Positions 40,259 to 52,069 of a DNA stretch of 64,000 nucleotides are shown one piece after another. Every line of letters starts with the position of its first letter. Position 1 is the first letter of the stretch. The stretch covers positions 62,001-126,000 of the forward strand of contig VSDK01018580.1 of assembly GCA_009767595.1 (NCBI GenBank). Reading direction: 5' to 3'. Source of the DNA: Symbiodinium kawagutii (lineage: Eukaryota > Sar > Dinophyceae > Suessiales > Symbiodiniaceae). The translations under genes and the position numbers were made by a program. A model generated the notes under the pieces. That model was given only the letters and a program-made list of their open reading frames with translations. It did not search any database and was not told where the DNA came from.

Positions 40259-43200
40259 TCAGTTGGACAAGGAGCCCGGGACAGCGATGGCATAGTCCTC
40301 GCGCTTGTCTTCCAAGGCTTTGGCCCCGTTGCCTCCTGAAGCCGTGGCACCACCGGCCATGCCATGGGATGGCCCTGGGGGCATAGGAACTTGTGACAGG
40401 TCTGTGAGTCATGTGGCCCACCCATCTCTTTTTCTAAGCAAATCTTCAACCGAGCTTCAGCCATCAAACCCACCATGAATCCAACTTTCAACCATCATTT
40501 CACCAACCTCCATGATTTCAACAAGTGCTTGAACTAACCAACCTCCCAACCATCATCATCCATCCTCCAAGCGCCCAACCAACCAACCACCAAGGACCAT
40601 CCAACCGGGGCCATCCACCAGAGACCGACCAGGCCGCCCCCCGGGAGGTCTCCTGCATCTGCCAAGGCGGGCTGCGTGGGCGCGCCGGGCAGCGCCAAGT
40701 CTGTCTGAGCTGCCGCCCTGGGACCATCCGTGATGGCCTGGTGGCACAGGGGCTGGGGGAAGGGGAACACTTTGCATGAGTTTTCTGTAGATTTATGATT
40801 TATGTGATTTTTTTGATGGTTTTTGGATAGATTTATAGGACTTTTATAGGGGCTTGGTTCATGCCAAGTTCTATAATTCGTAGTATTGGGGGTTATAATG
40901 GTTACAATGGTCAAACTTCTTCAATGAAACTCTTTGAATTGCTTATGGTCATTTGGTGGGATAGGGGGTTTGGCTAGAGTACATAGCCTAACAGATTATA
41001 TGCTCAACTTTTGGATAATGCCCCACTCCAGTGGAGAATGGATAACTTATAGATCTTATAGGCAATGCACATGGGGTTTTGGATAACTTAGAGGCTTATG
41101 GCACATGAGTTGGGCTTTTCACGGATTATAAGGTTCCCAAGCAGTACTGATGGGATAGCCACTAGCCTGAAAGGTTTTCATGGTGCAAACAGGGCTCTTG
41201 GATGGAGAATGGTTCACAATGTTGCTTGTGGTTCTTGTTTTTCAGAATGGTGGGCTTGGGTTATTCAGACCTTGGTGGATCTTGCATATTGGTTTTCGTT
41301 TGTGATTGGAACATGCTTGCGTGTTACCCTTCAAGTTTAGGCTTCAAACTATGATTGGATCATGGTTTGGGGTGACTCCTAGAATCTTTAAGGCTTTGGT
41401 GAGTGGTGTTGCAGTGAGTGAAGTTCGACGTGGGTTGTGATTGCGTTGCTTCTGATTCATTGTATAATGATTGGATGTTGAACATTTATTTAAAAATGGT
41501 GAATCAGTGATTAGTTCATTGTTTGTTTCTTTCGATTATCTATCAAGCTTTATTGGAAATCATATTCTTGCCATTGGAAACAGCAGCAATAAGACATTAT
41601 CCAATTTAGGGGCATTGGTACAGCTCTTGCTAGAGGTTCATCACAGTTTTTATCATTCAATTCGTCTTGATGCACTATTGATACAGGTGCATATTTCATC
41701 AGTATCTCATTATCTTGTTGGTATCACCAGCCATTAGCGATATCACCAATAATGCATCATTAAATGCTACATTGATACAGGTTCATCAGAATGACTCACC
41801 AGCTGCAACTGTCACCAGCACCTGCACTTGATCTCCATTGTCCAATGCCGCCGCAGGAGTGTTCTTAGCTTCGCCCTCCTTGTTCCTTGGTGCCGATCCA
41901 CTCAATGACTTTGTGAGTGGACGTAAAAAAGGAATGAATTCAAATCATGTTGACCCTATCAACTTGAACAAAACATATGACCCCCTTCAAGTACACACTG
42001 CGAAACATCTGACTCCCCTAGATATCAAAATATCTACCTTCACGGCCCCTAGCCTTCCCCCCTCCCCTCCCTCCCTTCCCTTCCCTTCCACCGCTCCAGG
42101 CGTCCAGGGCATGTTTTCGAACTCCGTGGTCTGCAGGCGCTTCATGGTCTGCGCCCGGAAGTCGGGGTGGCGCATGCGGTACTGCCGCGTGTCCAGGAAG
42201 ACGTGCTCCCCGTGGCTCATCACGGCGCGGATCGTGGCGTCCAACATGGCCACCTTCGCCTGGAACTTCTCCATCTCGCTTTCGAACAAGGCGTACTGCT
42301 TGCCTTGGAGGAGAGATGGGGATGGAAGATGGAGGTGGGGGATGGGGATGGAGGGTGGATGGGGACATGACATATCACATCATGGATGAACATGATTAAC
42401 ATCACATCATCACATCTCTCTCATGTCCAAGTTACGCATGGAGTCCACTCCCACCTGTGCCACCAGGAGATCCTTGGACTTAGCTGGGCCCTTCATGCGG
42501 ATGCATCCCGTGATGAACTCCTCTGTGGTGAGCTCCCCGGACTCGTCGTAGTCCAACAGCGCGAAGATCTGCCCGGGGTCGTCCACGGGGAAGTCGATCA
42601 TCTTCAGCTTGTTGTAAATCTCAGGTTTTTGGATCGCGGATTCCACTTCTTCCAACTTCAAGGTGCCACTTCCATCCACATCCGCCATTTCGAAGATCTC
42701 CTGCAACTGTCCGAAGACCTGTTTGCGATCACGTTCTCTGCGGGCTTTCAACTTGTTCTGATCCTTGTTGGCCGTGGCCAAGGTGTTCTCCACCACCACT
42801 CCAATCATGATACTCATCAAGCCCAAGCTGCTGATACAAACGAAGATCAGGAAGAAGATCAACATCGCAGGCTGGTTGGCCACCACGTGTCTTACCACAG
42901 ATTCGTTCCACTGGTCCAGGGTCATGATCTGAAACAACGTGAAGGTGGACCTCCAAACAGTGGCGAAGTAGACTTCGTGGTCCCACCCGCCGCTCTTGGC
43001 GAAGTAGGGATCGTACAACTCGTCGTTGTGGCCGATGACCGTGGTGCAAATGATGGCCTGAGAGAAACCAAGGAATCCGTTTCTGACATGTTGTGACCTG
43101 ACCATGTTATGACCATCGTGGGACCATGTCTTCACAGTGTTTTTGGAAAAAACGAACAGCCAATATGAGAAACAGCCAGCATGTCATGCAGTTTTTCGCC

Positions 43201-44985
43201 TACCAATGACTTTTACTATAACTTAGAACTGATTTCACGAATCATCACCATCTCATCTCAGCTCATCTCAGCTCAGTGCGCAAGCATAGCAGAAGAGCAA
43301 GGCCACCAAACAGATCCAGCCCAAGGTCTTCAATGACTGCAGGAGGCCGCTCACCATGAGCCACAGCTCCTTGAAGAGTTTCAGCAACCGCAGCAGCCGC
43401 GCCAAGCGCATCATGCGAACGAAGCGCAACATGGCCACCACCTCGGAGGGTGTAGCAGGATGACTAACCAACGGTGGTTGTGCCAGGTTATGATGAGCCC
43501 ATGTTCACTAAGAATCATTGATATTCAACATAGTTGATGATGAGCTGAGTTTAGTAAACCTCAGAGTGAACCGAGTGAACTGGCCTTTTTGCCATCCTGA
43601 ACAAAAATCGATCTCAATATCATGTAATAAACCTGCTCCCTTGAACTCTTCCGTTCATCTCTTGAGCTTCCGACCCTTGCTGTGCCACCGACTCCGAAGG
43701 GGATCAAAATCAACGTGTCCACCACGGAGACGCTAACGATGATGAAATCCGCGATGTTCCACGCGCGCGTCACGGGGTTGGTGAAGTATCGCAGGCGATG
43801 GAAGTACAACCGCAGCAACAGCTCGAAGAGGAAAATGATGCCTTGAAACATGGCAACTGCCGTAGGCAACCTGGGCTACACCTGGGGTGTTCCACATGGG
43901 TTGATGGCATGGCATCACCTACCTGCCTTGTGAGGTGAAGATTTAGAGAGAGACAGGCCTGTTGCGTCAGGTTTCTGGGACGTTGACAGTCGAAGTTGGC
44001 GCTGAAAGTGACCAAGTCGAACGATAGCGACCATGAACCATCAGCAGTGATCAATATATGGTCTATGGTTGAACATGCTTTACCATGATCACCACACAAC
44101 GCTACACATCACGCACACATCATGCACACATCATGCACACATCATGCACACATCATGCACACATCATGCACACATCAGCACTCAACCATCATCCTTTTTG
44201 CCACCAGCTCACTCACGAGCAGAACCACTTCACACCCGAAAGCAAACCATCAGCCATTGAACCCTTTAAAGCTTGACTATGATTCGCAAATCCCCAACCA
44301 TTCCAACCATCACAACCACAGTCCCCAACTCCAACCATCCAACCACCACACCCACCCATCATCCAACCATCCAACCATCCATGCCCAGCCATGGCACAGA
44401 AGGTGAGTTCCACGATGTACCACAGGCGATCATCGTGCACCTCCTGGGTGGCTACGGCATGGGCCACGGAGTCCGTCTCCAATCCAATGGTCACCGAGTT
44501 CAACGCGATCACCAGACCCAGGCCTCAGTGCGTTGGCAGGTTGCAGATGCCTGCAGGTGGATGGGATGAAAATTGCAGATTCCAAAATGTTTGCAAAACA
44601 AGTTGTCACATGAATCAAGCTGCAAAATAAGAAGGTATAGAGGTAATCATTATTACAAGAATCTGAGCATTAACCTCGATGACTCTATGGATCATCATAC
44701 CTTAAAGGATTATCTTATTGCTTCTTGATATCTTCACATGGGCATATGCCAAGCCATAGGGTAACAAATAACCCACCCAAAAATGAACATCTTATCAGGA
44801 AACCATCGGGTTTTTGGGGGGCCACCATGGCTTGGCACATCCCCGGGCCATCCCGAAGTCCTCCATGGCCCTGCCATCTGCTGTGCTGAGCTGCACATGT
44901 TGAAGCAGGGCGTGTCCACGAAGGGTTTGGGCGGTCGCACCTCGACACCGTAGTCGTCGTTCTCCTCCTCGTCGCTGTCTTGGCC
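40259..44985 (-). CDS. single-domain voltage-gated cation channel with EF-hands
   Basis: Exons: 44985-about 44860 (DSDEEENDDYGVEVRPPKPF), 44523-44398 (S1 and start of S2: ALNSVTIGLETD), 43856-43675 (S2 FQGIIFLFELLLRLYF; S3 NIADFIIVSVSVVDTLILI), 43441-43280 (S4 MLRFVRMMRLARLLRLLKLF with regularly spaced Arg/Lys; S5), 43057-42455 (pore loop with filter TLDQW; S6 SIMIGVVVENTLA; EF-hands DVDGSGTLKLEEVE and DYDESGELTTEEF), 42298-about 42100 (coiled tail), 41912-41800, 40752-40629 and 40374-40259 with TGA. Junctions 44398/43856, 43280/43057 and 42455/42298 restore the frame exactly; 43279-43058 is a GC-AG intron. The protein should form a tetrameric Na+/Ca2+ channel, with calcium feedback through the EF-hands. 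One acidic residue in the filter, as in many eukaryotic single-domain channels, leaves ion choice open. Confidence 0.8.
44112..44178. repeat. 11-bp tandem repeat, about 6 units
   Basis: Units of CACACATCATG repeated head to tail in the intron between S1 and S2 exons of the channel gene. Confidence 0.9.
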
Positions 44986-45374
44986 CTGCGCCAACAGCGG
45001 TGGTGGGTTGGATGGATGGATGGGATGGGATGGATGAGGATTAATGAAATCTGATGGTATGTGATGGGATTCGTTGACTCATCAGATCTTGGATGGTTAA
45101 GATGGTTGTCATCAGAAATCTGATGAGATCCCATGATACAGATTCATCTGGATATCATTGGATTATCTGGTTGATGAAATTTGATTTTTGGATGATTGTT
45201 GCCCCGGAGAGTGAGTCAAAATTCACCAGTCACATGGGTCATGCACAACACTTCACTGGTCAACCGCAATTAACCAGCATTTTTGCACTAAACATACGAC
45301 ACCACCACATTCTTATTGCATCTTAACCTCCTGTCATTCTATCCATTCACCGGATCCAAATGTATCCACAAATG

Positions 45375-46686
45375 TTATCCAGTCTCGGCCATAGGTTTCG
45401 ATCCCTCTGGGGCCTGATTGTATTTAGCCACCAGCGCATCGGTGGGATCTCTGTCGCCTTGAACTGCGCTTTTGAAAAACTTAGCGGCCAAGGCGGTGGG
45501 TCCGGGGGATGGGTCCAAGTGGCGATGGGTCCAGGTGGCTAAGGTCAGGGGTGGCTTAGGTCAACTGCAGGTGGCGAAAACTTCAAACTGAAGAGATTTG
45601 AGCATTGAACCGTGCATCCACCGGTGCATCCTTCAAGAAAAGTGTTCAAAACAAATGCCCGGAAAGGAGTGTTCAACCGATACCATATATAGGGGACCGC
45701 CTATACAAATGGAACGCTGGAATCTGGCCATTACCATGATCAACAAATGTGTTTCCTTCAACCTTTGGACTTGCACATCTCCTCTTCAAGTGTTACAACC
45801 TGTGGAGCACCAACTGGGAGGTTTGCAGAGAGGCAACCGCTTGGAAAATTCAAAGGTTCCCTATTTGCCTTGGAAAATTCAAAGTTTCCCTACCCGTTAC
45901 TACCATTTGGGCAAGCCACTCCTGATAGCTCCTGGCTTGGCTTCCCCTTACGGGCTACGGTTGGATGCCCTTGGGCTCCCAAGTTCCCTCCCACCAACCA
46001 GTCCTGCCGCGCAGTTGCAAGCCCCCTGCAGCTGAGCAACGTTGAACCATGATTTCTTTGGAGGCTGAGCTAGTTCTGCTAGCTGTGCTTTCTCCACCTG
46101 CGGCTCAGACTCAGCTGTTTCTCAAGCCAGAGGGAGCCTCAAAAATGGTTGGTTTATGACTATAAACGGAGATAACTGGTCGATAAACAACTGGATGACA
46201 AGTGGGGGTAGTTTTGAGACTCAACTTTGAGAAACACCCGCATCATCACACTATCATTTGAAGATTTAGAGTTCATGTATCGTCACAACCTTCTCCTCAA
46301 ATGCACAAATCATTATATTAGACCTGCTTCTTGGTGTGAATGGCAATTGCTCAGACCTTAAGCGTGATTTGCACAATCTCTTCTACTGGACGCAAATCAA
46401 AAAAGGAATTGCTGTTAATTAATCAGGTAAATGAAGTGGTAACGGTGGCAGTTCCCAACAAATAGAATAGACATAAATCGTTGTAGCAATGACATATACA
46501 GTTGTTACAATACTCACTCGTCAAAGGTTGCGGTACTTGTTGCCACCACCATCATCACCACCGTCATCAAGCATGGCTAGAGGTATACCGAAGAAGAACT
46601 TCCCACTGCTCAATCGTTTCCATTGTGGCCTCCTCCTCTGCCAATTCGGCAGCATCTTTGGAACCATATTTCTCTGAGTCGGTCAT
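45375..46686 (-). CDS. multi-exon gene, product unknown, acidic N-terminus
   Basis: Start ATG at 46686 opens MTDSEKYGSKDAAELAEEEA, ending at a GT donor after 46589. A terminal exon, 45538-45375, follows a CCTTAG acceptor, reads FFKSAVQGDRDPTDALVAKY and ends in TAA. Phases show that at least one exon between them is missing. The two are assigned to one gene only because they are consecutive and on the same strand. No domain is recognised. This is the upstream-most gene of the minus-strand array in the window. Confidence 0.4.
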
Positions 46687-49540
46687 GGTCCCTGCTCACT
46701 TTGAGCCCAAATCTAGGCTGCAAATCTTGGGCAGCGGGCTATGACGTCTAACCTCGATGTTTTGGCGAAAGAAAGTCCGCCCAAGCAAACAACACTAAAC
46801 TATAGCAAACATTGTGGGAACTCGATCCATATATAAAACAACTCGATGATGAAACTCTGCAAATGCGAAAAGCACCAAGGACATTCCCTCTACTGATGCA
46901 ACACACTACTGGAAGGAAACAAACGCCGACTTGGCAGTCACAACCTGCAACCCCGAACACAAAGTCTAAAGGCGCTTACTGCCGTCGCGTTTTTTTTGCC
47001 ACGGCGTCCAGGGGGTTGGCCTAATGCGGTAAAACAAACAAATCACCATCACACAAATAGACACGTGAAATACGTTTACGCTCACCAGCCGGTTGAACTT
47101 TACATGCACGGACACACGCATCACTTGAAATATGTCAACTCCAAACTTGCGGCCAAAAGCGGAGCAACAACATTTTTTCGATGGCAAATTCTGAAAGGTT
47201 CGGTTGGAAAGCTGCGATTTTGATCGGGTTTCTGCATGTTACGCCTGGAGATTTCATGGCTGCGGCCGCGTTGTGCGCCGTGTCCCTGCGACCACCAAAT
47301 GGCTGTGGCCATGAAGATTTCAATCGAGCGCCGCGAATTCACGAAACTCAACGCGATCCCGTACACATCATCCAGGGTCGGGCCACTATGACTCAACATG
47401 AAGGTTTTTGTCTTGGCCAAGAAAAATCTAGACCTAATTCTATTGATTGAAGATACTTGAATACCCTACCCGCCAACATGGCAGGAAATGTCGCAGCATT
47501 CAGCTGTGACTGGCTGGGACAAGGAATGGGAACAGGCTATATGTTTCTTGTTGTGGTGTGCATGTTTGTCATGTGAATTATTGTCCTGCCTGCTGCTGAC
47601 ACGCTTCCTGTTCATGCAAATATGTTTTGGATGTCTGTAGTATTTTTCTTGTTTTGTCAGTTTTGTCTGTATCTTTGTAGTATGCTGCGCATTGCTGTCT
47701 GTACGCTTCTGGAATGCTTCTGGTAAGCTTCTGATATGCTTCTGGTGTGCTTCTTGTTCCTGTTTCTATGCTGCTAGTGTTTTGGTATCTTTTGGTGTAG
47801 TTTGAAGTACGTGTCTCGTTCTTGTGCGGTCGCTGCTGGAATGGTGTGTTTTTTTTTGTGAGCCTGCGATTTGCATCCTGTGCCATACGTACCGCAAGTC
47901 CACTGCACACACACCGCAACAAAGGCAACAGCACTACCAGAAAACACCCCCCAACACCATTGCAAAAAACATGCCCACCAACACACAACTGCAACCAAAA
48001 AAATCCACCACAACACCAAACCACTAGCAAACACCAACCATGCACTATAGCAAATACCACCGCTGAAACACCATTGCGACACCAAAACATGGCCACCATC
48101 ACCGTCACCACCACGACCACCATCATGACCACCACGAGCACAGACCATCAAAACACCATCAAAACATCACCAACCAACTGCATGCATGCAACAACATGGA
48201 TGAATACTGCTGCAGTAAATTGAATGATTCGCACAATTCAAAACTGAAATATGTGTTTCACAGTATGCATTTCATGAATTAAACCTTGTTCATCCGTTCC
48301 AACTGGTGTGTGAAAATTCATCCTACTAGCACGCTTTACGTCAATAAAACTTCGCATGGAAACCGGTAGGAAAACGAAGAAAACACCTACTAGCGTGCAA
48401 CAAGTAAACAAAAACCGGTGCAAAAACAAAAATAGAAAAAACACAAACACGAACATCGTGACCAGTCCATGCGCTGCAAACGCGTAAACTTAACATGTTC
48501 AAAACTACTTTTGGCACCAACCGGAATGTTCCTGGGCCCAAAGCCTTTTCATTTGTCCTCGGGACTGGCCCTGCCTGTTTGCAGAGTTTACCGGCAACAT
48601 TTTTTCAAACACCTTGTGTCAAGACACGGGCGCGCACCTTTTGCAACACAGGAACCAATACCAAGATTAGAATGAAGGGTAGCCTTCAAAAATTACACGG
48701 TAAAACGTTGTCGACATTGGGAAAACAACAACAATAAACAAACAATATTCATCGAATTGGCTGAAGCCGGTTCATGCACGTTGTTTTGCGTACAGGTTAC
48801 TCTCGCATCCCACTCGGGATCGTTTTTCCGTTCAAATGGGAACAAAAGTCAATGTCAATTTTCACCATTTTTGCTGCTCAGGCAAGGCAAACAAATGATT
48901 TTTATCATGTTTGACCAAACGTTTGTTGTTATTGCACAAGGCCGTCATACATTGTAGGGCATCGTATACGTAACACATTGTAATACACTGTTTCATGTTG
49001 CACAACATTGTAGAACCCCAAAACATTTTGTACCTAGAGTTTCGAAGAACCAAAAAAAAATAGGTCCAGTCAAAAAAACCGAACTTTCTGCAGAAAAACC
49101 GGGTTTTCAAAAAACATCATATTTTGTGTTTTCGCTGATTTCATCTGATTTCATTAGTCATGCTCTTTCTGCCAGTTTATCACCTCGAGGAGCTAATTAT
49201 GTTTGTTCAGCCTTTATATATTCTTCGATTTCGGATGATTTCGGAATAATTTATCATGTTTTGCATTGCTAATCTGGGCAATCTCTCCAGCCCAGTCCAT
49301 CCCATTCCCACAGCACCCCATCACACAAACTAGACGATCAATCCCTGTGTTTATAGGTATGTTTTTTCACACCGATTTGAGATAGCCACACTTGACAAAG
49401 CGGTTGACAAAATTCCAATTTTCACCCTGCAAATTGGCAATTTGGTCTATCAAACCGCTCTTCCCGCTCTTTGTACAGCAAAAAAAAACTCAACAAGAGC
49501 AATCTACGGCCAGAAGGAAAAAAAAACATATTTTTTGTAC

Positions 49541-49692
49541 GGGTTAGTACGGCTTAATTATGGGTTTTGTACGGGAAAAATACGGGTTCCCAAAAAACTG
49601 GGTCCAGTGTGCATATCACCAAAATACAGGTTGTGTACGAGAAAAATACGGGATAATACGGCTTAAATATGGGTCTTTCACACTGGACCCAA
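49541..49692. repeat. short imperfect tandem plus inverted repeat
   Basis: TACGGCTTAAT(T)ATGGG occurs twice (about 49549 and 49657), each beside a TACG(G/A)GAAAAATACGGG copy (about 49573 and 49637). GGGTCCAGTGTG near 49600 is matched by its exact inverse CACACTGGACCC near 49680. Confidence 0.7.
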
Positions 49693-50439
49693 AATTGTTC
49701 ACAACAGTGATTCAAAAAATGTTAGTTTCTATGATGTTTGCAAATAAGGTGGATCATGCCCGTGAATGTTTAGCATTTCCCGACCCCAAAAAGTTCATAT
49801 AGTTCTTTACCTCTAAAAGTACAAATGGTACATATCACTGCACATATCTCTGTATACTAGACTCACAAATAAAATATCCAAAACATATGTGTTTTTTTGA
49901 ACAACAAAACCTCCTTGAGAGAACACGCTAGCACCAAGCCGGTTCACCAACCTGTGCGTTTGCGGGCAAGGGTTGAAGTTATAGGGCTAGAAGGGTGGGA
50001 ATAGTTGATAAAAGGTGCCGAAAAGCAGACAACCATCAACATAAATACCCAATAAACAACATCATATACATAAAAACAGGGTCCAACAAAAAACCTGGGT
50101 TATTTTCAAAAAAACAAAAATTTATAAGAATTGCAAAAAAACCGGGTTTTTCAGAAAAAAACCTGCAAAAAACAGGGTTCTTGATGCTTAAGGTAGAATA
50201 TGGTGGTGAACTGCTAAAATATAGCGGCGTGTTAAATGGGAGTCGAAGTTGATGGCGTATTGTCGATACAGAAATGTGGCAGTTGGACTGTTTGAGATGC
50301 CCGACAATGGAATGACGCTTGCAAATGAGAATGAACTTGTTCAATTTTGCAATGGCTAAATTCCTACCTCGCTGCCTGTTTTGTCTTTGTTTCCCTTGTC
50401 AGCACCTGAAATGGGCCGCCTTTGGACATGTTGGCACTC

Positions 50440-50960
50440 AACCAAAGTATGCTGCACTAAGGGTTTGCTACATTGCAATGTGTTTTGATACATTGTAATA
50501 CATTGCAATACTTTGCAATGCGTTGTTGTACACTGCAATTCCTTTTCACAAAACATTGCAAAACAATGAACAAATCGAAACAATTTTAAAACATCTGCTA
50601 CATTGAATACGCCGTGGTTTTATGGAAGACATTGTAAGAAAGTGTGGAATTTTGTACGCCTTGAGAATATAGTGTAAAAACATGTAATACAATGCAGAAC
50701 ATTGTAATGCGCTTAAGAGCATTGTAACACAATGCCACACAATAATATAATCCAGTGAAAATGCTGAAAGACGTTGCAATACTTGGTATGGCATTGTAAC
50801 AACTTGAACCAAATTAATGACATTGGAGTAAATTGCATTAGTTTAAAATACCGTGAAAAGGATTGTAGCACATTGCACCGCATTAGTGTTCTTTGCGAAA
50901 TGTTGTAGTACGTTTTAACAGTTTGCGGAGCCGGAATACGGTGTAGCATATAGTAATATG
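50440..50960. repeat. field of ACATTGTA-like words
   Basis: Some thirty near-copies of ACATTGTA, CATTGCAAT or CATTGTAATAC in loose succession, with spacing of roughly 10-25 bp and in both orientations. A smaller patch lies at 48945-49020. There is no strict period. Confidence 0.65.
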
Positions 50961-51597
50961 GTAAAGAGCGCCCTCAAATTGGAGAACGTGGTACATTGTA
51001 ATGATTTACAATTAAATCCATTTTCAAACACTTTCGCAGCCAAGAAAATCGTGATGCAGTGTAATGCAGTGTTGTGCCCTGATCTGTCTTGTACAGCGTT
51101 GAAGTTTTTTGGTTTTTTCCCGCCCTTTTTTCCATCTGTGATCCACTAGGCCATGACGCTTTGGCCGGTGCTAGGGGGCCTGCAGGGGTTTGGGGGCTAC
51201 GCGGTGCCCTGCAGATGCTGAGGGGTGGAGGGGGGATACAAGGGATCGCAAGAAAATAACCACTTCAGCCCTGAGCATCACATTTTGATTAGATTCAATG
51301 TGATTATTTTGAGGGTCGGCAAAGCAATAGGATCTTATTGATTTTTGAAAGGGAAAAATCAATGGGAAAAACAATGCTTTTGAAGAGCCAAAATCAAGTA
51401 AAAAAAATCAATAAATTGGGCAAAAATCAAAAAAAAATCAATCAAAAAAGCAACCAAAATTCAGCAGAACCACAAAATTTTTGAGGCAATACCTTCAGGA
51501 CTTACACTCAGGAACTCCCCATTCATGAGCCCTCAAAAACATTTTTTTTTGGACACATGCAGGTCAGAGTACGAGAAGAGCTAGCTGGCTTTTCCAG

Positions 51598-52069
51598 GCT
51601 ATGGCCCATAGCCCTTTCCAAAATTTTATTGGTTTTTCCAAACCCTGTCCTTCAAGGCAGATAATGCTCTCCCCCAAGAGAAAAATTGTTGACGGCTGCC
51701 ACGGGACTTGGTTTTTGCCAAGCAAGGTTTTTTCCAAAACCTTGGTGCAACATGCAGAACTGGCTTTTCCAAACCGTGCCCTTCAGGGCAATCGTTTCTC
51801 CTTACCAAACCGCTTCTCAGTTTCCTCTGCTCTGTCACTTTCATTGACCAAAAATTTTTTGGGAAGGAGAAGCGATTGCCCTGAAGGGCACGGTTTGGAA
51901 AAGCCAGTTCTGCATGTTGCACCAAGGTTTTGGAAAAAACCTTGCTTGGCAAAAACCAAGTCCCGTGGCAACCGTCAACAATTTTTCTCTTCGGGGAGAG
52001 CATTATCTGCCTTGAAGGACAGGGTTTGGAAAAACCAATAAAATTTTGGAAAGGGCTATGGGCCATAGC
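51598..52069. repeat. 207-bp near-perfect inverted repeat with 59-bp spacer
   Basis: The arm 51598-51804 is the reverse complement of 51864-52069 with only about four mismatches. The arms start GCTATGGCCCATAGCCC and end near GGCAATCG(T/C)TTCTCC. The same 75-residue peptide is therefore readable on both strands. No flanking duplication was recognised. Confidence 0.9.

Larger units (their letters stand above)
46700..51597. other. gene-poor, AT-rich repeat region
   Basis: No exon with credible splice sites on either strand. The sequence is rich in A-tracts next to ACCGGGTTTT-type palindromes and in short degenerate words. ORFs of 60-190 codons here (for example 48141-47578 minus) are Val/Cys/Thr/Lys-biased and look accidental. 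Confidence 0.5.

Noticed and set aside
47578-48141. 187-codon Val/Cys-rich minus-strand ORF
   Set aside because: Low-complexity ACC/AAC-rich DNA on the other strand; no motif or conserved pattern.
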